From Spirosoma sp. SC4-14 (GTDB lineage: Bacteria; Bacteroidota; Bacteroidia; Cytophagales; Spirosomataceae), in contig NZ_CP147518.1 in assembly GCF_037201965.1 (NCBI RefSeq), forward strand, positions 5,697,001-5,761,000: a stretch of 64,000 nt of DNA, in the 5' to 3' direction. Under the pieces are notes generated by a model that saw only the letters and a list, made by a program, of their open reading frames with translations, ran no database searches and was not told the DNA's origin. Position 1 is the stretch's first letter. Each line of letters begins with the position of its first letter. Position numbers and translations under genes: made by a program. Below, piece by piece: positions 9,349-18,136 of the stretch.

Positions 9349-10452
9349 ATGAAAGGCTTTCAATTTTCTGATTACATACCGCCCGAACAAAAAGAAGGCA
9401 GCAAATTTGACCAACTGCTCAACATTTTTCAGCAACTATTATTGCTAACGTCTGGCGATGTTGAGCAGGCAATGGCGTGGATGAGCCAGCTCGACCGGCA
9501 ATATGGCCTGACCGACGACAAGTATGGCATCGGTAATTTTTTCGATGATCTGAAAGAAAAAGGCTACCTGACCGAAAGCAATGAAGAAGGTCGAATTGTG
9601 ATGACGCCCAAAAGCGAACAAACCATTCGCCGGTCGGCGCTGGAAGAAATTTTCGGCAAGCTCAAACGCTCAAAATCGGGGGGCAACCACAACACACCAT
9701 ACACTGGCACGGGCGATGAGCTGAGCAGCGATCTTCGTTCCTATCAGTTTGGCGACACGCTGGAACAGATCTCGATGACCGAATCGATCAAAAATGCGCA
9801 GATCAACAGCGGTGTCGAAGAGTTCCATCTGATGGAGCGCGATCTGGAAGTGACCGAGAAAGAGCAGAAAACACAGACGTCTACGGTGCTGATGATCGAT
9901 ATTAGCCACTCGATGATTCTGTATGGTGAAGACCGGATTACACCGGCCAAAAAAGTAGCGCTGGCCCTGGTCGAACTGGTGAAACAGAAATACCCAAAAG
10001 ACACGCTCGACATTGTAGTGTTTGGCAACGATGCCTGGCAAATTCAGGCCAAAGACCTGCCCTATCTGGAAGTTGGCCCTTACCATACCAACACGGTAGC
10101 TGGTCTCGAACTGGCAATGGATCTATTGCGCCGTCGGAAGAACAAGAACAAGCAAATTTTCATGATTACGGATGGGAAACCAACCTGTTTGAAAGAAGGG
10201 ATCAAATACTACAAGAACTCGTTTGGCCTCGACCGGAAAGTGGTCAGCAAAACCTTAACGCTGGCCGCCCAATGCCGTCGGCTGGAGATTCCGATCACGA
10301 CCTTTATGATTGCCTCTGATCCGTATCTGAAACAATTTGTGCAGGAGTTTACGAAAGTGAACAACGGACGGGCTTATTATAGCGGCCTGCAGGGGTTAGG
10401 CAATATGATGTTCGAAGATTTCCAGCGCAACCGCCGGAAAAATATTAAGTAG
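9349..10452 (+). CDS. von Willebrand factor A domain protein
   Basis: A 367-residue cytoplasmic protein without signal peptide. The N-terminal 180 residues are helical and charged. The VWA domain follows, with the metal-ion-dependent adhesion motif D-I-S-H-S at 184-188 and the T-D-G stretch (M-I-T-D-G-K-P) near 270. VWA proteins of this type work with MoxR/ChlI-like AAA ATPases. The only such ATPase in the window is the one at 42105-43643, 32 kb away, so partnership is an inference from family habit. A 21-bp hairpin follows the stop. Confidence 0.88.
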   Translation: MKGFQFSDYIPPEQKEGSKFDQLLNIFQQLLLLTSGDVEQAMAWMSQLDRQYGLTDDKYGIGNFFDDLKEKGYLTESNEEGRIVMTPKSEQTIRRSALEEIFGKLKRSKSGGNHNTPYTGTGDELSSDLRSYQFGDTLEQISMTESIKNAQINSGVEEFHLMERDLEVTEKEQKTQTSTVLMIDISHSMILYGEDRITPAKKVALALVELVKQKYPKDTLDIVVFGNDAWQIQAKDLPYLEVGPYHTNTVAGLELAMDLLRRRKNKNKQIFMITDGKPTCLKEGIKYYKNSFGLDRKVVSKTLTLAAQCRRLEIPITTFMIASDPYLKQFVQEFTKVNNGRAYYSGLQGLGNMMFEDFQRNRRKNIK

Positions 10453-10469
10453 GTTTATCTGTAGGGTTT

Positions 10470-10526
10470 CAAACAGCATCTGGCTGTTTGTAGTATAAGT
10501 ATTAACAAACAGCCAGATGCTGTTTG
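10470..10526 (+). terminator. 21-bp stem hairpin
   Basis: A perfect 21-bp inverted repeat (10470-10490 and 10506-10526) with a 15-base loop lies 17 bases after the VWA gene and 10 bases before the next start. Weak T-rich sequence follows. It probably ends or protects the VWA transcript. Confidence 0.65.
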
Positions 10527-10536
10527 AGGCAATTTT

Positions 10537-11433
10537 ATGATCGATAAACCAACAGTTGGTGGTCTGAAAAATAAAGTCGGGGCTTCCGTTCCGACTTTAT
10601 TTTTTCTGCTTTGTATGGTTTCAACCACATTTGGGCAGACCCTTTCCGAGAGCCTGACTGCTTTTTATCAACAACTTCCTCAAAACGCCCGTATCAGTAT
10701 TGCTACGCAATCGTTACTCGATAGCAGCCAGTCGTTCTACTACCGGGCCGATGAGCGGGTTCCATCAGCCAGTGTTATTAAGCTTCCGATTATGCTCGAA
10801 GCGATGGAGCGGGTTAAAGCCGGCATGCTCGACCTCGACGAGATTCATATTCTGACCAACTCCGAAAAAACCGGGGGGAGTGGCGTTCTGAAAACCTATT
10901 CGCATCGCAGCCGGGTCAGCTATCGCGATTTGCTTCGGTTGATGCTCATCTATAGCGATAATACCGCAACCAACATATTCATCAATGAACTCGGGCGCGA
11001 CGCCATCAATCAGCGGATTCGCAGCATTGGGCTTACGAAAACGCAATTGAATCGTGTGATGATGGACACGCTGGCTGCCCGGCAAGGTCGCGAAAACTAC
11101 GTGACCACGCGGGAAATGAATGAGCTGCTGGAAAAAATATACCGCAAACAGGTTGCTACGCCCGAACTCTGCGACCAGATGATTACAATACTGGAGCAGG
11201 TCGAAGATACGAAAAGCATTCCGAGCCTACTGCCCAAAGGTACTGTGGTGGCGCATAAAACCGGTACGCTATCGTATGTTCGGGGTGATGCCGGGATCGT
11301 GTATGCCAGATCGGGCAATCAGCTTCGGCCCTTTCTGCTTTCTGTTTTTGTCGAAGGTGTCCCAACCGCAGAAGCCGAACGGATCATTGGGGAGGTTGCC
11401 CTACGCTGTTACACTTACTTTGCTCAACCATGA
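10537..11433 (+). CDS. class A beta-lactamase-like serine hydrolase
   Basis: A 298-residue exported protein with a hydrophobic segment at about 17-34 ending in T-F-G-Q. It carries the class A set: S-V-I-K (79-82), S-D-N (140-142) and K-T-G-T (241-244). The omega-loop region has a Glu at 186 but not the clean E-x-x-L-N of efficient beta-lactamases. It may therefore be a lactamase-fold peptidase or esterase rather than a resistance enzyme. Its stop overlaps the start of the glycosylase gene by four bases (ATGA), so the two are probably translated in series. Confidence 0.87.
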   Translation: MIDKPTVGGLKNKVGASVPTLFFLLCMVSTTFGQTLSESLTAFYQQLPQNARISIATQSLLDSSQSFYYRADERVPSASVIKLPIMLEAMERVKAGMLDLDEIHILTNSEKTGGSGVLKTYSHRSRVSYRDLLRLMLIYSDNTATNIFINELGRDAINQRIRSIGLTKTQLNRVMMDTLAARQGRENYVTTREMNELLEKIYRKQVATPELCDQMITILEQVEDTKSIPSLLPKGTVVAHKTGTLSYVRGDAGIVYARSGNQLRPFLLSVFVEGVPTAEAERIIGEVALRCYTYFAQP

Positions 11434-12113
11434 CCACCTTTGCCGAAAAAGCCATTGATTACTACAATTCGCTGATGGCCCCTGCCGGTTTGCCACCCGA
11501 AATCGGCGTGATGAACCCGTATCAGAAACCAGCCGTACAGCAGATTGTCAGCGCGTTTTATCAGCGTTTTTTCAACGACACCGCAGCCCGCGTTTTTGTA
11601 CTGGGCATCAACCCCGGCCGATTTGGAGCGGGCGTAACGGGCATTGCCTTCACCACACCCCAGAATCTGCGCCGGTATTGTGGCATCGACAATGCACTGG
11701 CCGACACACCCGAACTGTCGAGTCGGTTTATTTATCAGGTTGTTGAGGCATTTGGCGGAGCAAAAGAATTTTACAATCGCTTTTTTCTGACATCACTCTT
11801 TCCGCTGGCACTCACCAAATCCGGGAAAAACTACAATTTCTACGACGACCGCGCCACGACCGATGCGTTATGGCCTGCCATTACGGAAACCGTTCAGACA
11901 CAGACCCGCTTTGGCTACAATCGGCGCGTAGCCGTTTGTCTGGGCCGAAAAAACGAAGGCTATCTGCAACGACTGAACAATCAGCATAATTTTTTCGACT
12001 CAATCGTTACGCTCGATCATCCGCGTTATATTCTGCAATACAGAAGCCGAGACGCGGCAACATATCTGGAAAAATACATCGCCACCTTGCAGGATTGCCT
12101 GGAAAAGGCATAA
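11430..12113 (+). CDS. SMUG2-type uracil-DNA glycosylase family protein
   Basis: A 227-residue cytoplasmic protein with the glycosylase-fold motif V-L-G-I-N-P-G-R-F-G-A-G near 50-62, and a late D-H-P-R-Y segment in the position of the DNA-intercalating/His motif. This matches the SMUG2 branch common in Bacteroidota, which would excise uracil or oxidised pyrimidines from DNA. It overlaps the upstream lactamase-like gene by four bases. A canonical bidirectional terminator follows immediately. Activity is inferred from family membership only. Confidence 0.83.
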   Translation: MTTFAEKAIDYYNSLMAPAGLPPEIGVMNPYQKPAVQQIVSAFYQRFFNDTAARVFVLGINPGRFGAGVTGIAFTTPQNLRRYCGIDNALADTPELSSRFIYQVVEAFGGAKEFYNRFFLTSLFPLALTKSGKNYNFYDDRATTDALWPAITETVQTQTRFGYNRRVAVCLGRKNEGYLQRLNNQHNFFDSIVTLDHPRYILQYRSRDAATYLEKYIATLQDCLEKA

Positions 12114-12140
12114 AAAAAGCCCGCCTGCGGGCTTTTTTTA
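12112..12140. terminator. bidirectional intrinsic terminator
   Basis: A GC-rich hairpin at 12119-12132 (GCCCG-CCTG-CGGGC) is flanked by seven A on the left and seven T on the right. It serves both the + strand glycosylase gene and the convergent minus-strand lipoprotein gene. Confidence 0.93.
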
Positions 12141-12156
12141 TCCACCACGATGTTGA

Positions 12157-12675
12157 TCAAGCTCGCGTCAGGACGATTGTCATGGTCGCGTTCACAGGAT
12201 TTCCGTCCTTATCACCAACTTGTTTTTTTGCAGTTAAAGTCAGTGTATTGCCACTGATTGCGGTATCATAATTCTCAATTGTACCGTCGGAATTAGTTAT
12301 TGTAAGCTTGTTGCCACTCATAACCCATTTTCCATTATTGGAAACCGGAGCAACATCGCTTAGTTCATCTGTTCCATCCTGACAGGAGGCTGGATTATTT
12401 GAGGAGGTCGTACCGTTACTATTGAGAGTAAGTGTCAATTCTTTCAGGCATGTTTCGGCTCCAAGTGCTACAAATAGCTGATAGAAATCATCTATTGTCC
12501 CAAAGATACCCGTATCGACAGCCGGGTTAATTTTCATACTGGTTATTTTCCAGTTTCCTTCAACCGAACTGGGCGTTACCGAATCATTACTACTCTTACT
12601 GCAATTACTGAAGGCAAGAGGCAGGACCATAATCAGGGCCCAGGCAAATGAACGAAGCAAATAATTCTTTCTCAT
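12157..12675 (-). CDS. lipocalin-like domain lipoprotein
   Basis: A 172-residue protein with signal peptide and lipobox (hydrophobic stretch ending A-F-S-N-C near residue 24), then a Ser/Asn linker and a beta-rich domain with G-N-W-K-I, typical of the small lipocalin-like domains of Bacteroidota. The frame is open to an ATG at 12810, but the ATG at 12675 places the signal peptide at the N terminus and is preferred. It is a clear paralogue of the next gene (12907-13413): both share S-V/I-E-G-x-W-K-I, a conserved Cys pair and T-I-T-x-S-D-G. Function unknown; outer or periplasmic membrane surface is likely. Confidence 0.78.
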   Translation of the reverse strand: MRKNYLLRSFAWALIMVLPLAFSNCSKSSNDSVTPSSVEGNWKITSMKINPAVDTGIFGTIDDFYQLFVALGAETCLKELTLTLNSNGTTSSNNPASCQDGTDELSDVAPVSNNGKWVMSGNKLTITNSDGTIENYDTAISGNTLTLTAKKQVGDKDGNPVNATMTIVLTRA

Positions 12676-12833
12676 TAAACGTAAATAAAAATATGAACAA
12701 TGGGACTCACCCCAAAAATGACACATAAAGCATATATACAAAGAATAGATTTCGTTAGCGGCATCGTTTGTACAATACATTCTATAAACCGCATACAAAC
12801 AATATCGCAAACTACGCCATGCTCCAGGTTACC

Positions 12834-12877
12834 CTAAAAAAGTTCAGGCTACCTGCATCGTGCAGATAGCCTGAACT
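12834..12877 (-). terminator. intrinsic terminator of the 12907-13413 gene
   Basis: Read on the minus strand, an 11-bp stem (12841-12851 and 12867-12877) with an inner 5-bp stem is followed by a run of six T. It lies 29 bases after the stop of the upstream minus-strand lipoprotein gene. Confidence 0.88.
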
Positions 12878-12906
12878 GGAAAAGAGAATATGCCTTCGCT
12901 TAACTT

Positions 12907-13413
12907 TTAGGCGCGTTTGAATTCGATCATGGTGGTGTATGTCTCCTTCACGCCATCGCCATCCAGATCGTCCTGCTCGTTGACACTCCAGGTCATCGAA
13001 TTTCCGTTAATAGCCAGGTCATAAACCTGTGCACCATCACTGTCGGTAATCGTGAGCTTACTTCCCGAGACATTCCAGGTCGAATTGTCGGTAGCCGGAT
13101 TGAAATCGTCAGCCCCCGCCGACTGGCACTTGGGCGACGCTACACCCGTAACTTTACCATTGCTGTTGAAGGTGATCTTGCTATCGGTCAGACAGGCTAC
13201 GGCATCCTCCCCAACGTATTGTTTGATCAGATCGAGGTAGTCTTCGGTCTGGTTGCCCTGTTTCAGTTTCATGCCCGAAATTTTCCAGCTTCCTTCAATT
13301 GAATTGGGCGTTACCGGATCGCCACTACCGCCACTTTCTTTCTTACAACTTCCGAACCAAAGCGGCATGGCTATAACCAATGCCCAGGTGAATAAACGGC
13401 CTAACTTCATCAT
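12907..13413 (-). CDS. lipocalin-like domain lipoprotein, paralogue
   Basis: A 168-residue lipoprotein starting at the tandem ATG codons 13413/13410. The signal segment ends in W-F-G-S-C-K-K, a lipobox, followed by a Gly/Ser linker and a domain with I-E-G-S-W-K-I-S. It resembles the downstream neighbour in order of motifs and in its two domain Cys residues, pointing to gene duplication. Upstream sequence at 13457-13464 reads TACTTTTG on the minus strand, a good -7 box, which excludes the longer open frame to 13485. Ligand unknown. Confidence 0.78.
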   Translation of the reverse strand: MMKLGRLFTWALVIAMPLWFGSCKKESGGSGDPVTPNSIEGSWKISGMKLKQGNQTEDYLDLIKQYVGEDAVACLTDSKITFNSNGKVTGVASPKCQSAGADDFNPATDNSTWNVSGSKLTITDSDGAQVYDLAINGNSMTWSVNEQDDLDGDGVKETYTTMIEFKRA

Positions 13414-13456
13414 GAGTATTTGTGTCTTAGTGATTGAGTTTTTGTTAGTTTCGACA

Positions 13457-13464
13457 CAAAAGTA
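13457..13464 (-). promoter_or_regulatory. -7 box of the 12907-13413 gene
   Basis: Minus strand TACTTTTG is an exact TAnnTTTG match about 44 bases upstream of the start codon. No -33 TTG at the usual spacing was found. Confidence 0.45.
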
Positions 13465-13711
13465 GACCGCCCCCCCAACAGCCACACGGGCATTCGGGAT
13501 GAACTGTTATATACTATCTGCAAAGCAGCAGAAACCCTCAATGAATTGCTCCTGTTGCCACGCCCGAAGCGCGAATACCAACAGACTCGTTAAACAAATC
13601 AGGCTATTGCCAACGTTTGCGTTATCCACCAATTCACTGATTTTCTTTGGCAAAGCATACCCAAATCCAGCGTATCGACTACATCTATAGCCATATTGAG
13701 AAAACAATCAT

Positions 13712-13740
13712 TTGTATATATTCTTAACTGTATAACTTTA
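13712..13740 (+). promoter_or_regulatory. promoter of the YbjQ gene
   Basis: TTG (13712-13714), an 18-base spacer and TAACTTTA (13733-13740) give a near-consensus Bacteroidota promoter 30 bases before the start codon. The same TAACTTTA core occurs at 14124 and 23489 ahead of other genes. Confidence 0.5.
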
Positions 13741-13769
13741 CAGCTTCACAACGCCACAACTTCTTCTCA

Positions 13770-14090
13770 ATGCTCATCACCACTACTCCCAATATTGAAG
13801 GCAAAAACATTAGTCGATATGTAGGTCTGGTCAATGGCGAAGCTATTATTGGTGCCAATCTGGTTAAGGATTTTTTCACCTCGATTCGTGATGTAGTCGG
13901 CGGGCACTCAGGCGCCTATGTTCAGGCCCTGCGTGAAGCCAAAAGCATCGCCATCAAAGAAATGATCGACCAGGCAACCCGGCTCGGTGCCAACGCGGTT
14001 ATTGGTGTCGATTTAGACTATCAGACCATTGGATCTAACGGTGCTATGCTCATGGTAAGTGCCAATGGCACGGCAGTTGTTGTCGAATAG
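13770..14090 (+). CDS. YbjQ/UPF0145 family protein
   Basis: A 106-residue protein of the YbjQ (putative heavy-metal-binding) family. The family core is visible: Y-V-G-L-V-N-G-E early, a central helix [13 protein letters not shown], then [12 protein letters not shown] and a C-terminal G-T-A-V-V-V. Such proteins form pentameric beta-rich assemblies and their role is not settled. No signal peptide is present. The promoter at 13712-13740 suggests independent transcription. Confidence 0.9.
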   Translation: MLITTTPNIEGKNISRYVGLVNGEAIIGANLVKDFFTSIRDVVGGHSGAYVQALREAKSIAIKEMIDQATRLGANAVIGVDLDYQTIGSNGAMLMVSANGTAVVVE

Positions 14091-14159
14091 CGGTTCTTTT
14101 CTGGCAGCATTCTAAATTTCGTGTAACTTTACTGGCTAACCGAAACTAGCTGCTTTTTT

Positions 14160-16373
14160 GTGACTTCATCTCATTTATCTTTTCGCCAAACCATACTGAC
14201 CGTATGGCTTGGCGTTACTGTTTCACTAGCTACCGCTCAGGTTCCGGGGTGGCAGATGCATTGGTCTGCAGATGGCAACGCCTACGCATCCATTGAACAG
14301 GGCGATCTGGTTAAAACCGACATCCGATCGGGTCGTAAAACCACGCTGCTGACAAAAGACAAATTTCGCAAACCCGGCTCCGATCAGCCACTCGCTGTTA
14401 CTGACTTTGTATTTACCCCTGACAGCAGCAAGGTTCTGATTTTTACCAATACGGCCCGCGTATGGCGTTATAATACGCGTGGCGATTATTACCTCATTAA
14501 CCGCTCTGGTGGCCAGTTTAGGCAGCTAGGCTCATCGGCACCCGCCTTACCGGCCCAGTCATATATGTACGCCAGGTTTTCGCCCGATGGCCAAAAAGTA
14601 GCGTATGTCAGCGACCATAATCTGTTTGTTGAAGATGTGGCTACAGGTCAGCGAACGCAACTCACCACCGACGGCACCCGCAAACGCATCAACGGCACCT
14701 TCGACTGGGCTTACGAAGAAGAATTCGACTGTCGGGATGGTTTCCGATGGAGCCCCGATAGCAAACGGATAGCCTACTGGCAGGTCGATGCTACCAAAAT
14801 CCGGGACTACCTGATGCTGAACACCACCGATTCGATTTATTCGCATGTGGTGCCGGTCGAGTATCCGAAAGTTGGGGAAAACCCCTCGCCAGCCCGCCTT
14901 GGCATTGTGTCGGCAACAGGAGGTGCCACAAACTGGCTGAACATCCCCGGCGATCCGCAGCAGCATTACCTCGTGCGGATGGAGTGGTTCCCAAACACCG
15001 ATGCCGTTATTGTTCAGCAACTGAATCGTAAGCAAAACGAAAGTAAACTGTACGTTTGCAATCCAACCGACGGGTCGGCAAAACTAATTGCCACCGAAAC
15101 CGACAAAGCCTGGATCGACGGAAAAGATCGCTGGAGTCCGGCCGGACCAGCTGGCTGGGAGTGGCTCAACAATGGTAAAGCTTTCGTATGGGTTTCAGAA
15201 AAAGACGGCTGGCGTCATCTCTACCGCGTTAGTGCCGACGGCAAACAGGAAGTATTACTGACACCCGGTTCTTACGACATTTCATCGGTTAGCCATATCG
15301 ACGAACCAACCAATCAGATCTATTTTATAGCTTCGCCCGAGAATACCAATCAGCGCTATTTATACCGTACCCGATTAGATGGCAAGGGCAAAGCAGAGCG
15401 TATTACTCCAGCCGGGCTATCGGGTACACACGGCTACACGATTTCGCCAAATGGTCGGCTGGCCATACACACCTTTACCAACTACCAGACACCGCCGGTT
15501 CGGGAATGGATCACGCTGCCCGATCATAAACCAGTAAACGAAAACGAAAGTATTGCCACCAGAGCCAAACCAGTAGCCAAATCCAACGTCAGCTTTTTCA
15601 AACTCACTACCGACGATGGTGTATCGCTGGATGGCTGGATGGCCAAACCAACCGATTTCGACAGTACAAAAAAATACCCGGTCGTTTTTTATGTTTATGG
15701 TGAGCCTGCGGGTAGCACCGTCAATGATGTTTATTCGGTGGGCAGCAACCATATGTTTGTCGGCGATATGGCCAAGACTGGCTATGTCTACGTAGCTATC
15801 GACAACCGGGGCACCCCAAACCTGAAAGGAGCCGCGTGGCGCAAAGCCATTTATCGGCAAATTGGCCGCATCAATATCCGCGATCAGGCCATGGGCGCAA
15901 AGAAATTATTTTCACAACATGCTTATCTGGACACCAGCCGCGTAGCTGTCTGGGGCTGGAGCGGTGGCGGTTCTACGACGCTGCATCTACTGTTCCAGCA
16001 TCCGGAAATTTACAAAACCGGCATTGCTATTGCGGCCGTTGGCAATCAGTTGTTCTACGATAATATTTATCAGGAACGCTATATGGGATTGCCGCAGGAA
16101 AACCGCGAAGACTTCGTGGCGGGCTCGCCCGTTACCTACGCTAAGAACCTGAAAGGCAACCTTCTCTACATTCATGGAACTGGCGACGACAACGTACACT
16201 ACGATAATGCCGAAGTGCTGATCAATGAGTTGATCAAATACAACAAGCAGTTTCAGGTGATGCCCTATCCCAACCGAACGCATAGCATTTCGGAAGGTCC
16301 GGGCACGTCGCAGCATCTGCGCACACTTTATACAAACTATTTGCTTCAGCATTGTCCTCCCGGGCCGCGCTAA
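14160..16373 (+). CDS. dipeptidyl-peptidase IV, S9 family
   Basis: A 737-residue secreted exopeptidase that removes X-Pro or X-Ala dipeptides from peptide N termini. The start is GTG; no in-frame ATG precedes the signal peptide (cut near T-A-Q, residue 27). The beta-propeller covers about 30-460 and includes the N-terminus-binding motif A-Y-E-E-E-F near 190, diagnostic for DPP-IV. The S9 hydrolase domain has G-W-S-G-G-G (nucleophile Ser), G-T-G-D-D-N-V-H (Asp) and N-R-T-H-S (His). The M1 peptidase gene begins 14 bases after its stop, so the two are likely co-transcribed. Confidence 0.95.
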   Translation: MTSSHLSFRQTILTVWLGVTVSLATAQVPGWQMHWSADGNAYASIEQGDLVKTDIRSGRKTTLLTKDKFRKPGSDQPLAVTDFVFTPDSSKVLIFTNTARVWRYNTRGDYYLINRSGGQFRQLGSSAPALPAQSYMYARFSPDGQKVAYVSDHNLFVEDVATGQRTQLTTDGTRKRINGTFDWAYEEEFDCRDGFRWSPDSKRIAYWQVDATKIRDYLMLNTTDSIYSHVVPVEYPKVGENPSPARLGIVSATGGATNWLNIPGDPQQHYLVRMEWFPNTDAVIVQQLNRKQNESKLYVCNPTDGSAKLIATETDKAWIDGKDRWSPAGPAGWEWLNNGKAFVWVSEKDGWRHLYRVSADGKQEVLLTPGSYDISSVSHIDEPTNQIYFIASPENTNQRYLYRTRLDGKGKAERITPAGLSGTHGYTISPNGRLAIHTFTNYQTPPVREWITLPDHKPVNENESIATRAKPVAKSNVSFFKLTTDDGVSLDGWMAKPTDFDSTKKYPVVFYVYGEPAGSTVNDVYSVGSNHMFVGDMAKTGYVYVAIDNRGTPNLKGAAWRKAIYRQIGRINIRDQAMGAKKLFSQHAYLDTSRVAVWGWSGGGSTTLHLLFQHPEIYKTGIAIAAVGNQLFYDNIYQERYMGLPQENREDFVAGSPVTYAKNLKGNLLYIHGTGDDNVHYDNAEVLINELIKYNKQFQVMPYPNRTHSISEGPGTSQHLRTLYTNYLLQHCPPGPR

Positions 16374-16387
16374 GGCTCTTTTAAACC

Positions 16388-18028
16388 ATGACTCGATCAA
16401 TTCTCATAGCGTTTGTTGTTAACTTGCCTTTGCTGGCAACAGCGCAGAAGTATGAGTTTACGCACGACGATACGTTGCGTGGTTCCATTACGCCCGAACG
16501 CGCCTGGTGGGACCTGGCCTTTTACCACCTGAATGTCCGGGTCCAACCCACCGACAGCACCCTGAGCGGTTCAACAACCATTCGCTACCGTGTGCTGAAA
16601 CCCGAAAAAGTGATGCAGGTCGATTTGCAGCGACCACTACGGGTTCTGAAAGTGGAGCAGGATGGTCAGCCGCTGAAATTTCGGCAAGACGGCGACGCCT
16701 ATTTCATTACCCTGACCAAACCCCAAAAGATCGCTCAGACCGAATCTATAACCGTATTTTATGCCGGAAAGCCGCGTGTAGCCAAGCGCCCACCCTGGGA
16801 TGGCGGCATGGTATGGAGCCACGACAAATCGGGGAACTGGTTCATTGCAACCGCCTGCCAGGGGCTGGGTGCCAGTGCGTGGTGGCCCTGCAAAGACCAT
16901 ATGTACGACGAGCCCGATTCGATGGCCATCAGCGTAACCGTACCGGAAGGCCTAACCGATGTATCGAATGGGCAACTGCGCAACGTAACTACCAACCCCG
17001 ACCACACCAGCACCTTCGACTGGTATGTGCGCAACCCGATCAATAACTACGGCGTAAACCTCAATATTGGTCAGTATGAACACTGGAGCGAGAAATACGC
17101 AGGCGAAAAAGGGCCACTGTCGATTGATCTGTATGCCCTCCGCGACCATGTCGATTCGGCCCGGATACAGTTCAAACAGGTAACTCAAATGATGAAAGCG
17201 TTCGAGCATTGGTTTGGCCCGTATCCGTTCTATGAAGATGGCTATAAGCTGGTTGAAACGCCTTACCTGGGCATGGAACACCAAAGCTCGGTAACCTATG
17301 GCAATAAGTTTCGCAATGGCTACCTGGGCCGCGACCTGTCCAAAACTGGCTGGGGACTGCTCTGGGATTTTATCATCGTTCATGAATCGGGTCATGAGTG
17401 GTTTGCCAACAACATTACCTATAAAGACATTGCCGATATGTGGATTCATGAGAGCTTTACAAACTACTCCGAGAATCTGTTTACGGAATATTATTACGGC
17501 AAAGCGGCTGGTGCGCAGTATGTGATCGGCTGTCGGAACAACATCCGCAACGACAAACCCATCATTGGCATTTATAACGTTAACCACAGCGGCTCGGGCG
17601 ATATGTACTACAAGGGTGGCAATATGCTCCATACTATCCGGCAACTGGTCGATAACGACGAAAAATGGCGGCAGGTGCTGCGTGGTCTGAACAAGACGTT
17701 CTACCACCAGACCGTAACGACGAAACAGATTGAGGATTACATGAGCAAACAAACCGGCCTGAATCTCAAACCTGTGTTCGATCAGTACCTGCGCGATACT
17801 CGGATTCCGATTCTCGAATACCATCCGGTAGCTGGCGGGTTCCAGTATCGCTGGACCAACTGCGTAGCCAATTTCGCCATGCCGGTGCTCGTCTGTCTCG
17901 ACGAATCGGGACCGTATAAAAAGCTGAATCCAACAACCGACTGGAAAACCGTGTCGGCCAAAGGAGCTACCGCTCTCACGCCCGACGCGAATTATTATGT
18001 ATTGAGTAAACTGGTTCAGAGTTTATAG
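16388..18028 (+). CDS. M1 family zinc aminopeptidase
   Basis: A 546-residue secreted gluzincin peptidase with a signal peptide ending T-A-Q (residue 19). The N-terminal beta domain leads to a G-M-E-H-Q segment in the place of the usual G-A-M-E-N substrate loop. The zinc site is H-E-S-G-H-E-W with the third ligand Glu in W-I-H-E-S-F. It lacks the long C-terminal helical domain of classical aminopeptidase N, as many Bacteroidota members do. With the upstream DPP-IV it would break down oligopeptides, which fits the hydroxyproline genes that follow. Confidence 0.94.
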   Translation: MTRSILIAFVVNLPLLATAQKYEFTHDDTLRGSITPERAWWDLAFYHLNVRVQPTDSTLSGSTTIRYRVLKPEKVMQVDLQRPLRVLKVEQDGQPLKFRQDGDAYFITLTKPQKIAQTESITVFYAGKPRVAKRPPWDGGMVWSHDKSGNWFIATACQGLGASAWWPCKDHMYDEPDSMAISVTVPEGLTDVSNGQLRNVTTNPDHTSTFDWYVRNPINNYGVNLNIGQYEHWSEKYAGEKGPLSIDLYALRDHVDSARIQFKQVTQMMKAFEHWFGPYPFYEDGYKLVETPYLGMEHQSSVTYGNKFRNGYLGRDLSKTGWGLLWDFIIVHESGHEWFANNITYKDIADMWIHESFTNYSENLFTEYYYGKAAGAQYVIGCRNNIRNDKPIIGIYNVNHSGSGDMYYKGGNMLHTIRQLVDNDEKWRQVLRGLNKTFYHQTVTTKQIEDYMSKQTGLNLKPVFDQYLRDTRIPILEYHPVAGGFQYRWTNCVANFAMPVLVCLDESGPYKKLNPTTDWKTVSAKGATALTPDANYYVLSKLVQSL

Positions 18029-18122
18029 TTTTCAGTTTACGGTGCTTCGCTCATTCAGGACCTCACTACTACGGAGCACCGTAAACTGAAAACATAAACC
18101 GAAAACCATAAACTGAAAACTA
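18028..18122 (+). repeat. post-stop hairpin repeat, copy A
   Basis: The last base of the M1 stop codon begins a perfect 18-bp inverted repeat (18028-18045 and 18076-18093), extendable to 22 pairs with one G-T pair. A purine-rich tail carrying AAACTGAAAAC repeats follows. Copies B (20098), C (42057) and D (48482) share the GTTTACGGTTGC-type core or its order of parts. Confidence 0.7.
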
Positions 18123-18136
18123 AAAAACCTCCCCCT

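Larger units (their letters stand above)
13414..13769. other. 356-bp divergent intergenic region
   Basis: It holds the minus-strand promoter box at 13457-13464 and the + strand promoter at 13712-13740. Short open frames on both strands in between have no start context or protein-like composition and are not called. Confidence 0.6.

Noticed and set aside
16952-17824. Minus-strand open frame of 290 codons
   Set aside because: Lies antisense to the M1 peptidase zinc-site region and has no recognisable domain; explained by codon bias of the real gene.
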